64,000 nucleotides of DNA from an uncultured Draconibacterium sp. (GTDB lineage Bacteria; Bacteroidota; Bacteroidia; Bacteroidales; Prolixibacteraceae), in the NCBI RefSeq assembly GCF_963677565.1, contig NZ_OY781982.1, positions 496,001-560,000 on the forward strand. The letters run 5' to 3'. Positions 9,517-18,380 of this stretch are shown here, piece by piece. Both the position numbers and the translations under genes were made by a program. The notes under the pieces were generated by a model, which saw nothing but the letters and a program-made list of their open reading frames with translations, ran no database searches and was not told where the DNA came from. Within the stretch, counting starts at the first letter, position 1, and the number at the start of each line of letters is the position of its first letter.

Positions 9517-11859
9517 TTATTTGACATCAATGGCATCAACCGGGCAGGCTGCTCTGCAAGCGTCGCATTTTATGCACAGTTCTGTATCGATTGAATGTTT
9601 CTCGTGCGGCGTAAACGGAATCGCATCAACCGGGCATTTTTGAACACACTTGGTACAACCGATACACTCGTCGTTTACCGAATAAGTAATCAGCTCAGCA
9701 CATTTGCCAGTTGGGCAGGTTCCGTTGATGTGTGCTTCGTACTCATCTCGGAAATGTTTCAGGGTACTCAACACCGGATTTGGTGCTGTTTTTCCCAGTC
9801 CGCACAGACTTCCTTTTTTTGTCCATTCCGCCAGATGCTCCAATTCTTCAATATCTCCTTTTTTACCTTTTCCGCTGACGATTCCGTCAAGAATGTCGAG
9901 CATTCGTTTTGTTCCAACACGGCAGAAGGTACATTTCCCGCACGATTCTTCCTGTGTGAACGAAAGAAAATAGCGGGCAATATCCACCATACAATCGGTA
10001 TCGTCGAGCACAACAAGGCCACCCGATCCCATCATAGCTCCCATTTCTCCCAACGATTCAAAATCGATCGGCGTATCGGAGTGTTCAGCCGGAATGCAGC
10101 CACCTGAAGGGCCACCGATCTGCACCGCTTTAAACTGGCGTCCATTGGCAATTCCTCCGCCAATTTCTTCAATCACCTGTTTGATGGTAATTCCCATCGG
10201 AACTTCAATCAGTCCGCCACGAGCCACTTTACCGGCCAGTGCAAAAACCTTTGTTCCGGTACTTTTTCCTGAACCGATTTTTGAAAATCCTTCAGATCCC
10301 TCACGCAGGATGTAAGAAATCTGGGCCAGCGTTTCAGTGTTGTTCACCAGTGTTGGTTTCCCCCACAAACCGCTCTCTGCCGGAAACGGCGGGCGCATTC
10401 TCGGAAAACCGCGGTTTCCTTCGATTGAAGCAATAAGGGCACTTTCTTCGCCGCAAACAAAAGCGCCGGCACCTTCGTAAATCTGAAGTTCCAAATCAAA
10501 ACCACTTCCTAAAATATTTTCACCTAGATAGTTTTTAGCCTTACAAATTTTCAAAGCCTCGCTAATACGTTTTACCGCCAGCGGATATTCGGCGCGGATA
10601 TAAAAATACCCCTGATGAATTCCCGTTGCGTAAGCCGCGATGATCATTCCTTCAATTACCCGGTACGGATACGACTCAAGCAACATACGATCCATAAACG
10701 CTCCCGGATCGCCCTCATCGCCATTACAGATGATGTATTTTGTATCGTTAACTTCCTTTTTAACAAATTCCCATTTTACTCCGGTTGGAAATCCGGCGCC
10801 ACCACGACCTCTCACGCCACTCTCTTTCACCTCTTTAACAACCTCATCAGGTGTTAATTTTGTCAGCACTTTTCCCAGGGCAGAAAAACCTCCGCGGCTC
10901 AGGTATTCATTAATATCGAGCGGATTGATAATTCCACGGTATTCAGTAGCAATTGGAACCTGTTTCCCTAAAAATGAGGCCACCGGTTTTTCGCGCATGC
11001 TAATTTCGTAGCGCTCAATTCCATCCCAGTTTCGGTCGGTTTGAATATCTTCAACCGTGTGCAAGAGTTTATTCTTCAGACGGGTAAACAATCCCGGTGC
11101 CTGAAAATGGCTTTCTACAATATTTTTTACGTCTTCGGGTTTTACTTTGGCGTAAAGTGTCGCTTCTCCTTCATTCGGAACCACTTCCACCAAAGGCACC
11201 TGGTGGCACATTCCCACACAGCCCACATGTTTGAGGCTTACGCGTAAACCACTGTCGTTTACCACGTGCTCCACTTCCTCCTGGATTTCTTTACTTCCAC
11301 TAGCAACACAACACGACCCCAATCCAATTCGAATCTCACCCTGAATTTCAGAGCCATCAGCTTTTCTTGCTTTTTTCGAATTTTTAGTTCCTTTTATACT
11401 CTCGAAATCGGCAATTACCTGACCAACCTGATCAGATGCCACATGACCATAGGTAGTATCATCGATTTGCACTACCGGAGCCAGCGTACAACAGCCTAAA
11501 CAAGCCACCTGCTCTAAAGTGTATTTTCCCGATTCTTCAGTTTCCTGTCCTTCCTCCAGCTTCAATTCACGACGAAAAGCATCGTAAACCTGACCGGCTC
11601 CTTTTACGTGGCATGCCGTTCCCACGCACACTTTTATCATGTGCTCGCCAACCGGATGCAAACGAAACTGCGAATAAAAACTGGCCACTCCAATTATCTC
11701 AGCCAGACTGATCTCTGTTTTTTCAGCCACCAATCTCAAAATTTCTTCAGGCAAATAATTGTACTCTTTTTGAATAGCCTGAAGAATAGGAATCAGGCTC
11801 TTTTTTGTTACACCCTGTTCCTGAATCAGCTGATCGATATATTTATTTTCTTCTGTCAT
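9517..11859 (-). CDS. NuoE-NuoF fusion NADH dehydrogenase subunit (HydB-like)
   Basis: 780-residue fusion. Residues 1-150 are a NuoE thioredoxin-like [2Fe-2S] domain (CVGTACH, then CLGCC). A second thioredoxin-like [2Fe-2S] domain lies at about 170-250 (GSCCVASG, then CVGMC). The NuoF core follows, with the FMN/NADH glycine loop (GRGGAGFPTG), GAGAFVCGEE, an SLBB segment and the [4Fe-4S] site ESCGKCTFCR. A two-cluster ferredoxin ends the protein (CIGCTKC and CIKCDAC). This is the NADH-oxidising, FMN-containing module also found as HydB in bifurcating hydrogenases and in Stn-type transhydrogenases. No hydrogenase, formate dehydrogenase or other nuo genes are nearby. The partner is likely the GltD-like protein. 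Confidence 0.85.
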   Translation of the reverse strand: MTEENKYIDQLIQEQGVTKKSLIPILQAIQKEYNYLPEEILRLVAEKTEISLAEIIGVASFYSQFRLHPVGEHMIKVCVGTACHVKGAGQVYDAFRRELKLEEGQETEESGKYTLEQVACLGCCTLAPVVQIDDTTYGHVASDQVGQVIADFESIKGTKNSKKARKADGSEIQGEIRIGLGSCCVASGSKEIQEEVEHVVNDSGLRVSLKHVGCVGMCHQVPLVEVVPNEGEATLYAKVKPEDVKNIVESHFQAPGLFTRLKNKLLHTVEDIQTDRNWDGIERYEISMREKPVASFLGKQVPIATEYRGIINPLDINEYLSRGGFSALGKVLTKLTPDEVVKEVKESGVRGRGGAGFPTGVKWEFVKKEVNDTKYIICNGDEGDPGAFMDRMLLESYPYRVIEGMIIAAYATGIHQGYFYIRAEYPLAVKRISEALKICKAKNYLGENILGSGFDLELQIYEGAGAFVCGEESALIASIEGNRGFPRMRPPFPAESGLWGKPTLVNNTETLAQISYILREGSEGFSKIGSGKSTGTKVFALAGKVARGGLIEVPMGITIKQVIEEIGGGIANGRQFKAVQIGGPSGGCIPAEHSDTPIDFESLGEMGAMMGSGGLVVLDDTDCMVDIARYFLSFTQEESCGKCTFCRVGTKRMLDILDGIVSGKGKKGDIEELEHLAEWTKKGSLCGLGKTAPNPVLSTLKHFRDEYEAHINGTCPTGKCAELITYSVNDECIGCTKCVQKCPVDAIPFTPHEKHSIDTELCIKCDACRAACPVDAIDVK

Positions 11860-11878
11860 TTATTCCTCCTCAAAAGTC

Positions 11879-13753
11879 CTACTTCCCAATGCAAAATACA
11901 TGTTCATCTCCTCTTATGTAAATCCGTCCATCGGCAAAAGCGGGCGTTGGACCAGACATTTCGCCCAATGCATTTTCGCCAACTTTCTTTAATTCTCTTG
12001 AGAATTCGTATATTCTCATCACTCCGTCGTTGTCCATCAGGTAAACTTTTCCATCAGCAAGAACAGGCGACGAGTAAACCGGCGAACCAAAATCATCTTC
12101 CCAAAGCAATTCACCCTCTTTCAGGTCGTAGCACACAAAAACGCCATAACTGGTTGCTGCAAATAGCAATCCGTCGTGCGCCAGAAGGCTGGCTGCTTCA
12201 GGCAGGTAAAAATCGTCTTCCCAAAGCGTTTCCTGTGTACGAATATCAATGGCCACCATTCGGGCATATTCATTGGCTGCCACCACAATTCCGTCGGCAT
12301 AACCAACCGATGCACCAACCTCGCCCATCATACATTCAACCGACCAAAGTTCTTCTCCTGTTTCCACATCGTAACCGGCAACAATCGGATCAGCCGTTAA
12401 CACCAACTGATACTTTCCATCCACCTCGGCCAGCACAGGACTTGCCCATGAAATTTTAGCCTGACGCTGCGTTTCCCAAACCGTTTCACCCGATTTATTA
12501 TCCAGCGCCATCACTTTCCCTCCGCGGTTTGTATCGTACTGAACAAAAAGTTTTCCATCCCAGGTAATCAATGATGATGAATGTCCATAGTGATTATCCG
12601 GAACACCAAGGTTTCTTGCCCACAAACGTTTACCGTTCATATCGAAAGCGATTACGTCTCCGGTACCAAAAATGGCAAAAACTGCGTTCCCATCAGTGGT
12701 CAAAGTTGATGCGGCTAGACCAGTATCGTCGGTTACACGTGGGGGTGTTGCCGGCGATCCTGAGATATTATCAGCGACTCCGGTCCACAATAGTTTACCA
12801 TCATTACGGTTGTAACAATACACTTCGCGACTGGCCTCATTGGCACCTGCCACAAACAATTTATCGCCCCAGATAATTGGCGAGTTAAATCCGTGTTTTG
12901 GAACTTCAACCTTCCAAAGCACATTTGTTCCGGCAGCGCTGTCCCATTCTGTAGGAATGTTTTTATGCTTGATCACGCCCTGAGCCAAAGGCCCACGGAA
13001 TGAGTTATGATTTATCTGAATGTCAGCCAGTGAAGGACCCGATGATGCAGCTGCCGGTTTTGGTTCGGCCACTGTTTTTTCTGTAACAGTTTCTGATGCA
13101 GTTTCCTCCGGGGTGGCCTCTGTTGCAGTCCCATCGATCGCAACTTCTGAGGTTTCATTCTCGCCAGGAGCTACTTCTTCCGAAGCTTCGTTTGTTGTAG
13201 CCTGTGCGGGAGCAACATTAATAACTTCCACTGCATCCTCGGTCGAGGATTCATTATCGGCTACCAAAGCATTAACGTCATACGTTTTTAGCTCATTTAC
13301 CGACAGAAAGGAAGCCAACAGTGCCAACACCATAACTGCCGCTCCAACAATTATAATTCCCTTTTGAGCGATTATACGGCTTGCAATTTCGTTTTCCAGC
13401 ACCTTTTCCGGTTCTTCAATTTTACTTTTAGCAGAGTAGTAAACACGCAATGCAAATGCCAAAACAATGGCACCAAACAGCAACATGTAAGCGCCGGTTT
13501 CAACTTGCCACTGACTGTTAAAATAAGCCTTACGGGCCAGCAAATCGAAATTGCGAATCTCCTCTTTTAGCTCCTCGTTGTTGGCATCGTCTTTTAGGCG
13601 CTCAACCAATGCTTCCAAAGCTTTACTTTCAATGGGATCGGTTTTTGAGATTTGCCAAAAATTCAATAAAAGCAGTAGCGCAACAGCCGCGCAAAAAATA
13701 CCTGCAATTACAGCAATGTTCTGCGAGAGTTTTAGTTTATCCTGGTTGTTCAT
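11879..13753 (-). CDS. Membrane-anchored PQQ-like beta-propeller protein
   Basis: 624 residues. Membrane helices lie near residues 11-31, 86-102 and 132-153. A low-complexity linker rich in Glu, Thr, Ala and Val spans about 165-235. A PQQ-like propeller follows, whose blades carry VLWKVEVP, KLLWTG, LWARNLG, TVWETQ, ELWSVE, TLWEDD and LLWEDD. The propeller would project into the periplasm. The gene is packed between the NuoEF fusion (19 bp) and the NapH-like ferredoxin (31 bp), so co-transcription is very likely and it may be the envelope-side scaffold of that electron chain. Confidence 0.8.
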   Translation of the reverse strand: MNNQDKLKLSQNIAVIAGIFCAAVALLLLLNFWQISKTDPIESKALEALVERLKDDANNEELKEEIRNFDLLARKAYFNSQWQVETGAYMLLFGAIVLAFALRVYYSAKSKIEEPEKVLENEIASRIIAQKGIIIVGAAVMVLALLASFLSVNELKTYDVNALVADNESSTEDAVEVINVAPAQATTNEASEEVAPGENETSEVAIDGTATEATPEETASETVTEKTVAEPKPAAASSGPSLADIQINHNSFRGPLAQGVIKHKNIPTEWDSAAGTNVLWKVEVPKHGFNSPIIWGDKLFVAGANEASREVYCYNRNDGKLLWTGVADNISGSPATPPRVTDDTGLAASTLTTDGNAVFAIFGTGDVIAFDMNGKRLWARNLGVPDNHYGHSSSLITWDGKLFVQYDTNRGGKVMALDNKSGETVWETQRQAKISWASPVLAEVDGKYQLVLTADPIVAGYDVETGEELWSVECMMGEVGASVGYADGIVVAANEYARMVAIDIRTQETLWEDDFYLPEAASLLAHDGLLFAATSYGVFVCYDLKEGELLWEDDFGSPVYSSPVLADGKVYLMDNDGVMRIYEFSRELKKVGENALGEMSGPTPAFADGRIYIRGDEHVFCIGK

Positions 13754-13784
13754 TTCTATTTTGGTTCTTCTTTTTTATTCAATA

Positions 13785-15110
13785 TCATTTTTCCACCGGA
13801 CAATAGTCCACACACCTTACGCAACTGAAACAATTCCCTTTGTGTGGCTCATAATCCTGGCGTTTCCGGAATACTACCGTATTTAATAAAGTCATTCCGA
13901 TTACCAATCCCATAAATCCACCGGCAATCATACTTCCGATATAAAATTTCTCACGAATCACGGTTGCTTCGCTTACCAGTTGCTCCATTGGTTTTCCCGA
14001 TGCAAGGAAAGTCTGCACATCAATATTATCCGGATCGTTACGTAACTCGGGGTGAGCAATCAGTAATTCTGCCAAATACACATCCTGATTTGCTTTCGAT
14101 AAGAAAGTATGAGATTTTGCCCCAACAAATACACCCAACGCAATCCACAATGGAATAACCAGCGTATAGGTTATAAATAGTTTTGGCCCCAAACCCGATT
14201 TCACCACTTCTTTCTCGTTGGTCGGGAAATCAATAGCATCAAAAGGACACGAGTTGGCACATAATTTACACTGAATACATTTTGATGGTGTGATAGTTAA
14301 ATGCCGACTTGAGAAACGCGACATCCAGCTCAGTAACACGCCGTACGGACACAAAAAGCGACAATACGGACGAGCAACAAACATTCCCATCAACAAGAAT
14401 GCAACACCCAAAACGATCATCAGAAATTTAGCATCCATGCGGAAAATCCCAATGAACGGATCGTAACGACAAATGATAAAATCGGTTCCTGTTGCGGCAA
14501 AAAGCACTGCCAGCGACAGGTATAAATATGGAATCAATCCGAGCGTTTTGTTGAGCCACTTTGGCAAACTTATTGGTTTTACTACCACCAAATCCTGAAT
14601 GGCACCTAAAGGACAGGCACCGGCACAGAACGTTCGCCCAAAAAAGAGCGTAACAACCAGCGGTATTATAAAAAACAATAAGGCCGTTATTGAAATTGCG
14701 TAAGCCGGATCGAAAAAGGTGAGCGTGACATTTTGAATCGCTCCGATGCTGCATATACAACCGTTTCGGTAAAAACCGAAATAAACGAGTGTGAAAATCG
14801 ACAGCCACAAAATTCCCTGCCGTGAACGGCTTTTTAAGGCAAAATAGGTCGCTGCCGCCAAAACAAGAATTAAAATAAGTACATCGAAATATTCCATTGC
14901 CAGTGCCCGCGGTTCGGGAGTAACCGGCGATGGTTGCTCGTAACCTGTCTCAAACTCAGGTTTTGGAAAACGTTGTTTCTGTGCAGACAAATTATACGTA
15001 AAAAGGAAAAAGACAAAAGTAAAAAGTATGTACTTTAACTTAAGTCGGAACTCCGGAATCCGAAATCCGAAGCTTCCCTGGTTTTTATGCTGGTTAAGTT
15101 GATTATTCAT
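13785..15110 (-). CDS. NapH/NosR-type membrane ferredoxin
   Basis: 441 residues with several membrane helices and four cysteine motifs. Two are membrane-associated CP motifs (GACPLGA near 165 and FLCPYG near 255), typical of NapH/NosR/CcoG proteins. Two are cluster-binding motifs (CIQCKLCANSCP near 280 and CFSCVRCVDYCP at the very C-terminus). Proteins of this family pass electrons between quinol and periplasmic ferredoxins. The N-terminus contains a signal-like helix ending in LSAQ. It is adjacent to the NapG-like ferredoxin gene (9 bp gap). No nap, nos or other known terminal reductase lies in the window. Confidence 0.85.
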   Translation of the reverse strand: MNNQLNQHKNQGSFGFRIPEFRLKLKYILFTFVFFLFTYNLSAQKQRFPKPEFETGYEQPSPVTPEPRALAMEYFDVLILILVLAAATYFALKSRSRQGILWLSIFTLVYFGFYRNGCICSIGAIQNVTLTFFDPAYAISITALLFFIIPLVVTLFFGRTFCAGACPLGAIQDLVVVKPISLPKWLNKTLGLIPYLYLSLAVLFAATGTDFIICRYDPFIGIFRMDAKFLMIVLGVAFLLMGMFVARPYCRFLCPYGVLLSWMSRFSSRHLTITPSKCIQCKLCANSCPFDAIDFPTNEKEVVKSGLGPKLFITYTLVIPLWIALGVFVGAKSHTFLSKANQDVYLAELLIAHPELRNDPDNIDVQTFLASGKPMEQLVSEATVIREKFYIGSMIAGGFMGLVIGMTLLNTVVFRKRQDYEPHKGNCFSCVRCVDYCPVEK

Positions 15111-15119
15111 TTTAAAAGA

Positions 15120-15698
15120 TCAGGCTTCAGGATTGTTTGTAAAATCGCCTTTCACATTGTAGGCTTCACTGGCTTTTACCCGGCTAATGGCGTCCGACGG
15201 GCAAACCCTGGCGATGGAACACTCGTTACAGTTAACACAAATATGGTGCATGATTTGCAGGTGCATCGAACCGTTTCCAAACGATGTACATCCGGCCACA
15301 CATTTTGCGCACCCAATACATAGATCCTCGTCAATATGATATTCGAAATAAGGCTCCTCAATAAAACGACGTTCGATAGCAGCCGTGGGGCACAACTGAT
15401 TTTCGGCAGCTGTACTTTGCGCATTTGCATCGGGTTTTAAGTATCCACCACACAAATCGCAGTAACCACACAAATCAAAAGCGTGAATACATTTTACCGC
15501 CGAAGGATTCAACACACACTCGGTTGCACATCGCCCGCACTGCGTACATTTAAACGGGTCGATCTGCCACACGTAATCATCGCCACTTACCTTCCGCAGT
15601 GCCGAAACACTTACCGCGCCCAACGATAATAACAATGAGGCGCGCACCCCATTACGGATAAATTTCCGGCGGCTTTGAGATTTGCTGTTATTTTCCAT
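15120..15698 (-). CDS. Twin-arginine exported polyferredoxin (NapG-like)
   Basis: 192 residues. The N-terminus SRRKFIRNG followed by a hydrophobic stretch is a twin-arginine signal, so the protein is probably exported folded with its clusters. Four cysteine groups follow (CTQCGRC, CGYCDLC, CIGCAKC and CVNCNEC with a later CP), enough for up to four [4Fe-4S] clusters as in NapG. With the NapH-like protein encoded next to it, it would form a quinol-to-periplasm electron relay. Its reading frame overlaps the preceding small gene by 11 bp, which suggests translational coupling. Confidence 0.85.
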   Translation of the reverse strand: MENNSKSQSRRKFIRNGVRASLLLSLGAVSVSALRKVSGDDYVWQIDPFKCTQCGRCATECVLNPSAVKCIHAFDLCGYCDLCGGYLKPDANAQSTAAENQLCPTAAIERRFIEEPYFEYHIDEDLCIGCAKCVAGCTSFGNGSMHLQIMHHICVNCNECSIARVCPSDAISRVKASEAYNVKGDFTNNPEA

Positions 15699-15879
15699 CT
15701 TTTACCTCCTTCGCCTGTGGTAAATCGCATTTCTGAAATTTGCCACAATTATCACAAGTTGGGGAAACCGAACATGCGGCAGACACCTTTTTATTCACGA
15801 ACAAATATCCCGCAGAAGCGGTAATTCCTCCGAGAAGTAAAAGCCGGCCTGTTGTTCTTATAAATTCTTTTCGTTTCAT
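15688..15879 (-). CDS. Small exported Cys-containing protein
   Basis: 63 residues: MKRKEFIRTTGR, then a hydrophobic stretch (about residues 13-27), then a short tail with four cysteines (Cys35, Cys41, Cys44 and Cys50) in the pattern C-x5-C-x2-C-x5-C. The start resembles a weak twin-arginine or Sec signal. The tail could bind one iron-sulfur cluster or a metal. The gene overlaps the NapG-like gene by 11 bp and lies 14 bp from the NHL gene, so it is a real operon member despite its size. I do not recognise a family. Confidence 0.65.
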   Translation of the reverse strand: MKRKEFIRTTGRLLLLGGITASAGYLFVNKKVSAACSVSPTCDNCGKFQKCDLPQAKEVKDGK

Positions 15880-15893
15880 ACAATAGCTATTAT

Positions 15894-16868
15894 CTATTCT
15901 GAAATTTTTGGTTCAAATACACGTAAGACATTTCTATCGAAATCAAGCGCATAAATATTTCCATCCTCATCAACTGCAACATCGGGTGCCTGTCCTTCAA
16001 TTTTTTCATCGAATTTGGTTGGCGGCGCCACAACTCCTGCAAATTCGCCGGAAGCTTTATAGATCTTAACGCGAACCAAACCTTTTTCGCTGGTAACAAA
16101 ACTGCCATCAGGCAAAAAGCAAAAATGTGCAGGATTGCAACATCCGCTAAAATTTTCAGTTTGATTTCCCGATGCTTTCCAGTACTCCCGCAAGCGTCCT
16201 TCTTTGGTGTAATTTTCCATGGTGTGCATGCCCGGATTGGCTACCCACAAATCGCCATAAGTGTTTATATCCAAATCAAAATACGGACTTGGAATGATAA
16301 AACCGTGTGCTAAATCATCATCAGTTTTTCCTTCAAACTCGTTCACGATTTCTCCCTGATGATTAAATCGCAGGATGCGTCGGTTACCGGCATCTGCAAC
16401 CATAATATCGTCGCCTTCAACTGCAACTGCAGTTAAATAGGTGTCTTCACCATCAACTTCCCATTTGTGAATGGTCGTGCCGGTTTCATCAACAATCCAC
16501 ACAAATTTCTCGAATACTACATAAATGGTATCACCAACTACGTCAAGTCCGTGTGGTTCGTCGAGAAAACCAACTTCACCGAGCAGCGTACCTGAAAAAT
16601 CAACAATCTTCAATTCCTGATCGCCAACAGCATAAATTTTATTGTTGGCAATTTCAAGCGCCTCTGCCAAAACAAAGCCCAGGTTGAAATTCCGGATTTC
16701 TTTGTATTTCACCAGCTCTTCCGGTACATTCCGAAACTCATCCACACTGAACTCAAACTTATTGGCCTCCATATTATCCGGCCGCTTCGAGTACCAGTCA
16801 ACCACCATTATGCCAACGATTACTACCGCCAGTACAATCAGAAATATTACGATTCCTTTGTTCTTCAT
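15894..16868 (-). CDS. Membrane-anchored NHL-repeat beta-propeller protein
   Basis: 324 residues. An N-terminal anchor helix (about residues 5-24) is followed by NHL/6-bladed propeller repeats such as KIVDFSGTLLGEVGF, ILRFNHQGEIVNEF and VRVKIYKASGEFAG. A CCNP segment around residue 242 gives an unusual adjacent cysteine pair. NHL propellers bind partners or substrates, and their function cannot be read from sequence alone. It lies between the small Cys protein and another PQQ-like propeller in the same minus-strand run. Confidence 0.75.
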   Translation of the reverse strand: MKNKGIVIFLIVLAVVIVGIMVVDWYSKRPDNMEANKFEFSVDEFRNVPEELVKYKEIRNFNLGFVLAEALEIANNKIYAVGDQELKIVDFSGTLLGEVGFLDEPHGLDVVGDTIYVVFEKFVWIVDETGTTIHKWEVDGEDTYLTAVAVEGDDIMVADAGNRRILRFNHQGEIVNEFEGKTDDDLAHGFIIPSPYFDLDINTYGDLWVANPGMHTMENYTKEGRLREYWKASGNQTENFSGCCNPAHFCFLPDGSFVTSEKGLVRVKIYKASGEFAGVVAPPTKFDEKIEGQAPDVAVDEDGNIYALDFDRNVLRVFEPKISE

Positions 16869-16893
16869 GACATTATTTTTGCATTAATGCTTA

Positions 16894-18321
16894 CTATCCA
16901 TTCACATTCAAATCGATGCAGATCATAGTTTCCGCGTCGCGCAGCAACAAATAACCATCAGCCAGCGCAAATGGCGCCCAGGCATCGTGCCCGTCTTCAA
17001 TTACATTAACCTGTTCCAACTGAATGTATTTTTCGGTACTTGGGCGCGCAATAGTAAGTGTTCCGTCGTCGCTCAGAATAAACATCTTATTGTCGGCAAT
17101 AAAATATGGTCCAAGGCCAAAACGGGTTTCCTTACCACTCGACCACACTACTTTTCTTGAATCATTGGGACTCACACAAATCAACTGATTCCGATTCGCA
17201 CCCCCATCTTTTGGAACGATACCAAACAAGTAACCGTTCCAGAAAATTGGAGTTTGCTGCTCGCATGCCAGTCCTTCTTTTGGTGCATATTCATAAAGAG
17301 GTTCAACCGCGAAAGTGCCGTTATTCTCCGATAGTTGCAACATCATACTTCCGGCACCATAACCTGCGGTCATAAATATCTTTCCGTCGGGCATACAAAC
17401 CGGCGACGGTGCAACAACCGAGTGATTCCACTTCGATGTTTCCCACAATATCTGTCCTGCATCAGGTCCGTCGGCAGCCACTCCAAGCAAGCCTCCGATA
17501 GCACTGTACACATACATTTTTCGTCCGCCAAAAGTATAAGGCATAACCGATGAGTGCGACATTTTCCATCCGTTAGGATTTGGTGTTTCCCATAATTTTT
17601 CACCGGTTTCGCAATCAACGGCTACCATCATTTTACTACCTCCGGTGGCAATAATTGCAACTCCGTTGTCGATTAACGGACATTGCCCGGTGTACCAAAA
17701 CGGAATTTCATTCTGATACTCTTTTACCACATCCAATCCCCAACGAAAATCTCCTGTTTCACGGGTGAGGCACATTACGTGGCATTTCGGCCCGATGGTC
17801 ACGATGTAATCCTCGGTAACTGCCGGAATAGTTCGCGACATTCCGTGATTTCGTTTAATAGCCACATCGTAACCACGTCGCCACTGCTCTTCTCCGGTAA
17901 CCACCGAAAAACAGCGCAAAATGTCTGCCCGTTCCTCTTCATCGTAATCGAGTAAATAAGCTAAACCTTTATAGATCGCAGCTCCCGAGTGTCCTTCACC
18001 TAATTTTTTCGACCAAAGAATTTTAGGCCCTTCCGCCCCGAAACTTTCTACCAGTTTTACCGGCGACTTTGAAATGTTATCGTGATCAGCTCCACGAAAG
18101 TTGGTCCAGGTTTCTTCCAACACCTCATAATCCGAGGACAGTTCCTCGAAGTGTTCTCCAATAGTCACGTCCTGTGGAGGTACTCCTTTTCCGCGATTAT
18201 CAGCACCTTCAAGATTAACAGTAAAATCTTTAGTAGGATCGGCATTTAACCACCAAAAAATGGAAATAAATCCAATGGTACCGATCGAGATCAGAATGAT
18301 ATTTATGGTTCTTTTAGTCAT
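16894..18321 (-). CDS. Membrane-anchored PQQ-like beta-propeller protein
   Basis: 475 residues. An N-terminal uncleaved anchor helix (about residues 5-25) is followed by a periplasmic propeller with blades such as ILWSKKLG, EQWRRGYD, FRWGLDV, KLWETPNP, ILWETSKW and VVWSSGKE. The entry sequence EETWTNFRGADHDN resembles the WRG start of the other propellers in this region (18381, 21520 and 26670), so these are paralogs. There is no quinoprotein dehydrogenase cofactor motif that I can see. Confidence 0.8.
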   Translation of the reverse strand: MTKRTINIILISIGTIGFISIFWWLNADPTKDFTVNLEGADNRGKGVPPQDVTIGEHFEELSSDYEVLEETWTNFRGADHDNISKSPVKLVESFGAEGPKILWSKKLGEGHSGAAIYKGLAYLLDYDEEERADILRCFSVVTGEEQWRRGYDVAIKRNHGMSRTIPAVTEDYIVTIGPKCHVMCLTRETGDFRWGLDVVKEYQNEIPFWYTGQCPLIDNGVAIIATGGSKMMVAVDCETGEKLWETPNPNGWKMSHSSVMPYTFGGRKMYVYSAIGGLLGVAADGPDAGQILWETSKWNHSVVAPSPVCMPDGKIFMTAGYGAGSMMLQLSENNGTFAVEPLYEYAPKEGLACEQQTPIFWNGYLFGIVPKDGGANRNQLICVSPNDSRKVVWSSGKETRFGLGPYFIADNKMFILSDDGTLTIARPSTEKYIQLEQVNVIEDGHDAWAPFALADGYLLLRDAETMICIDLNVNG

Positions 18322-18380
18322 TAATTCAGGTAAAAAGTAGAAAGATAACGGTTTTGCTGTAAACTTGAGTTAACGCGTGG

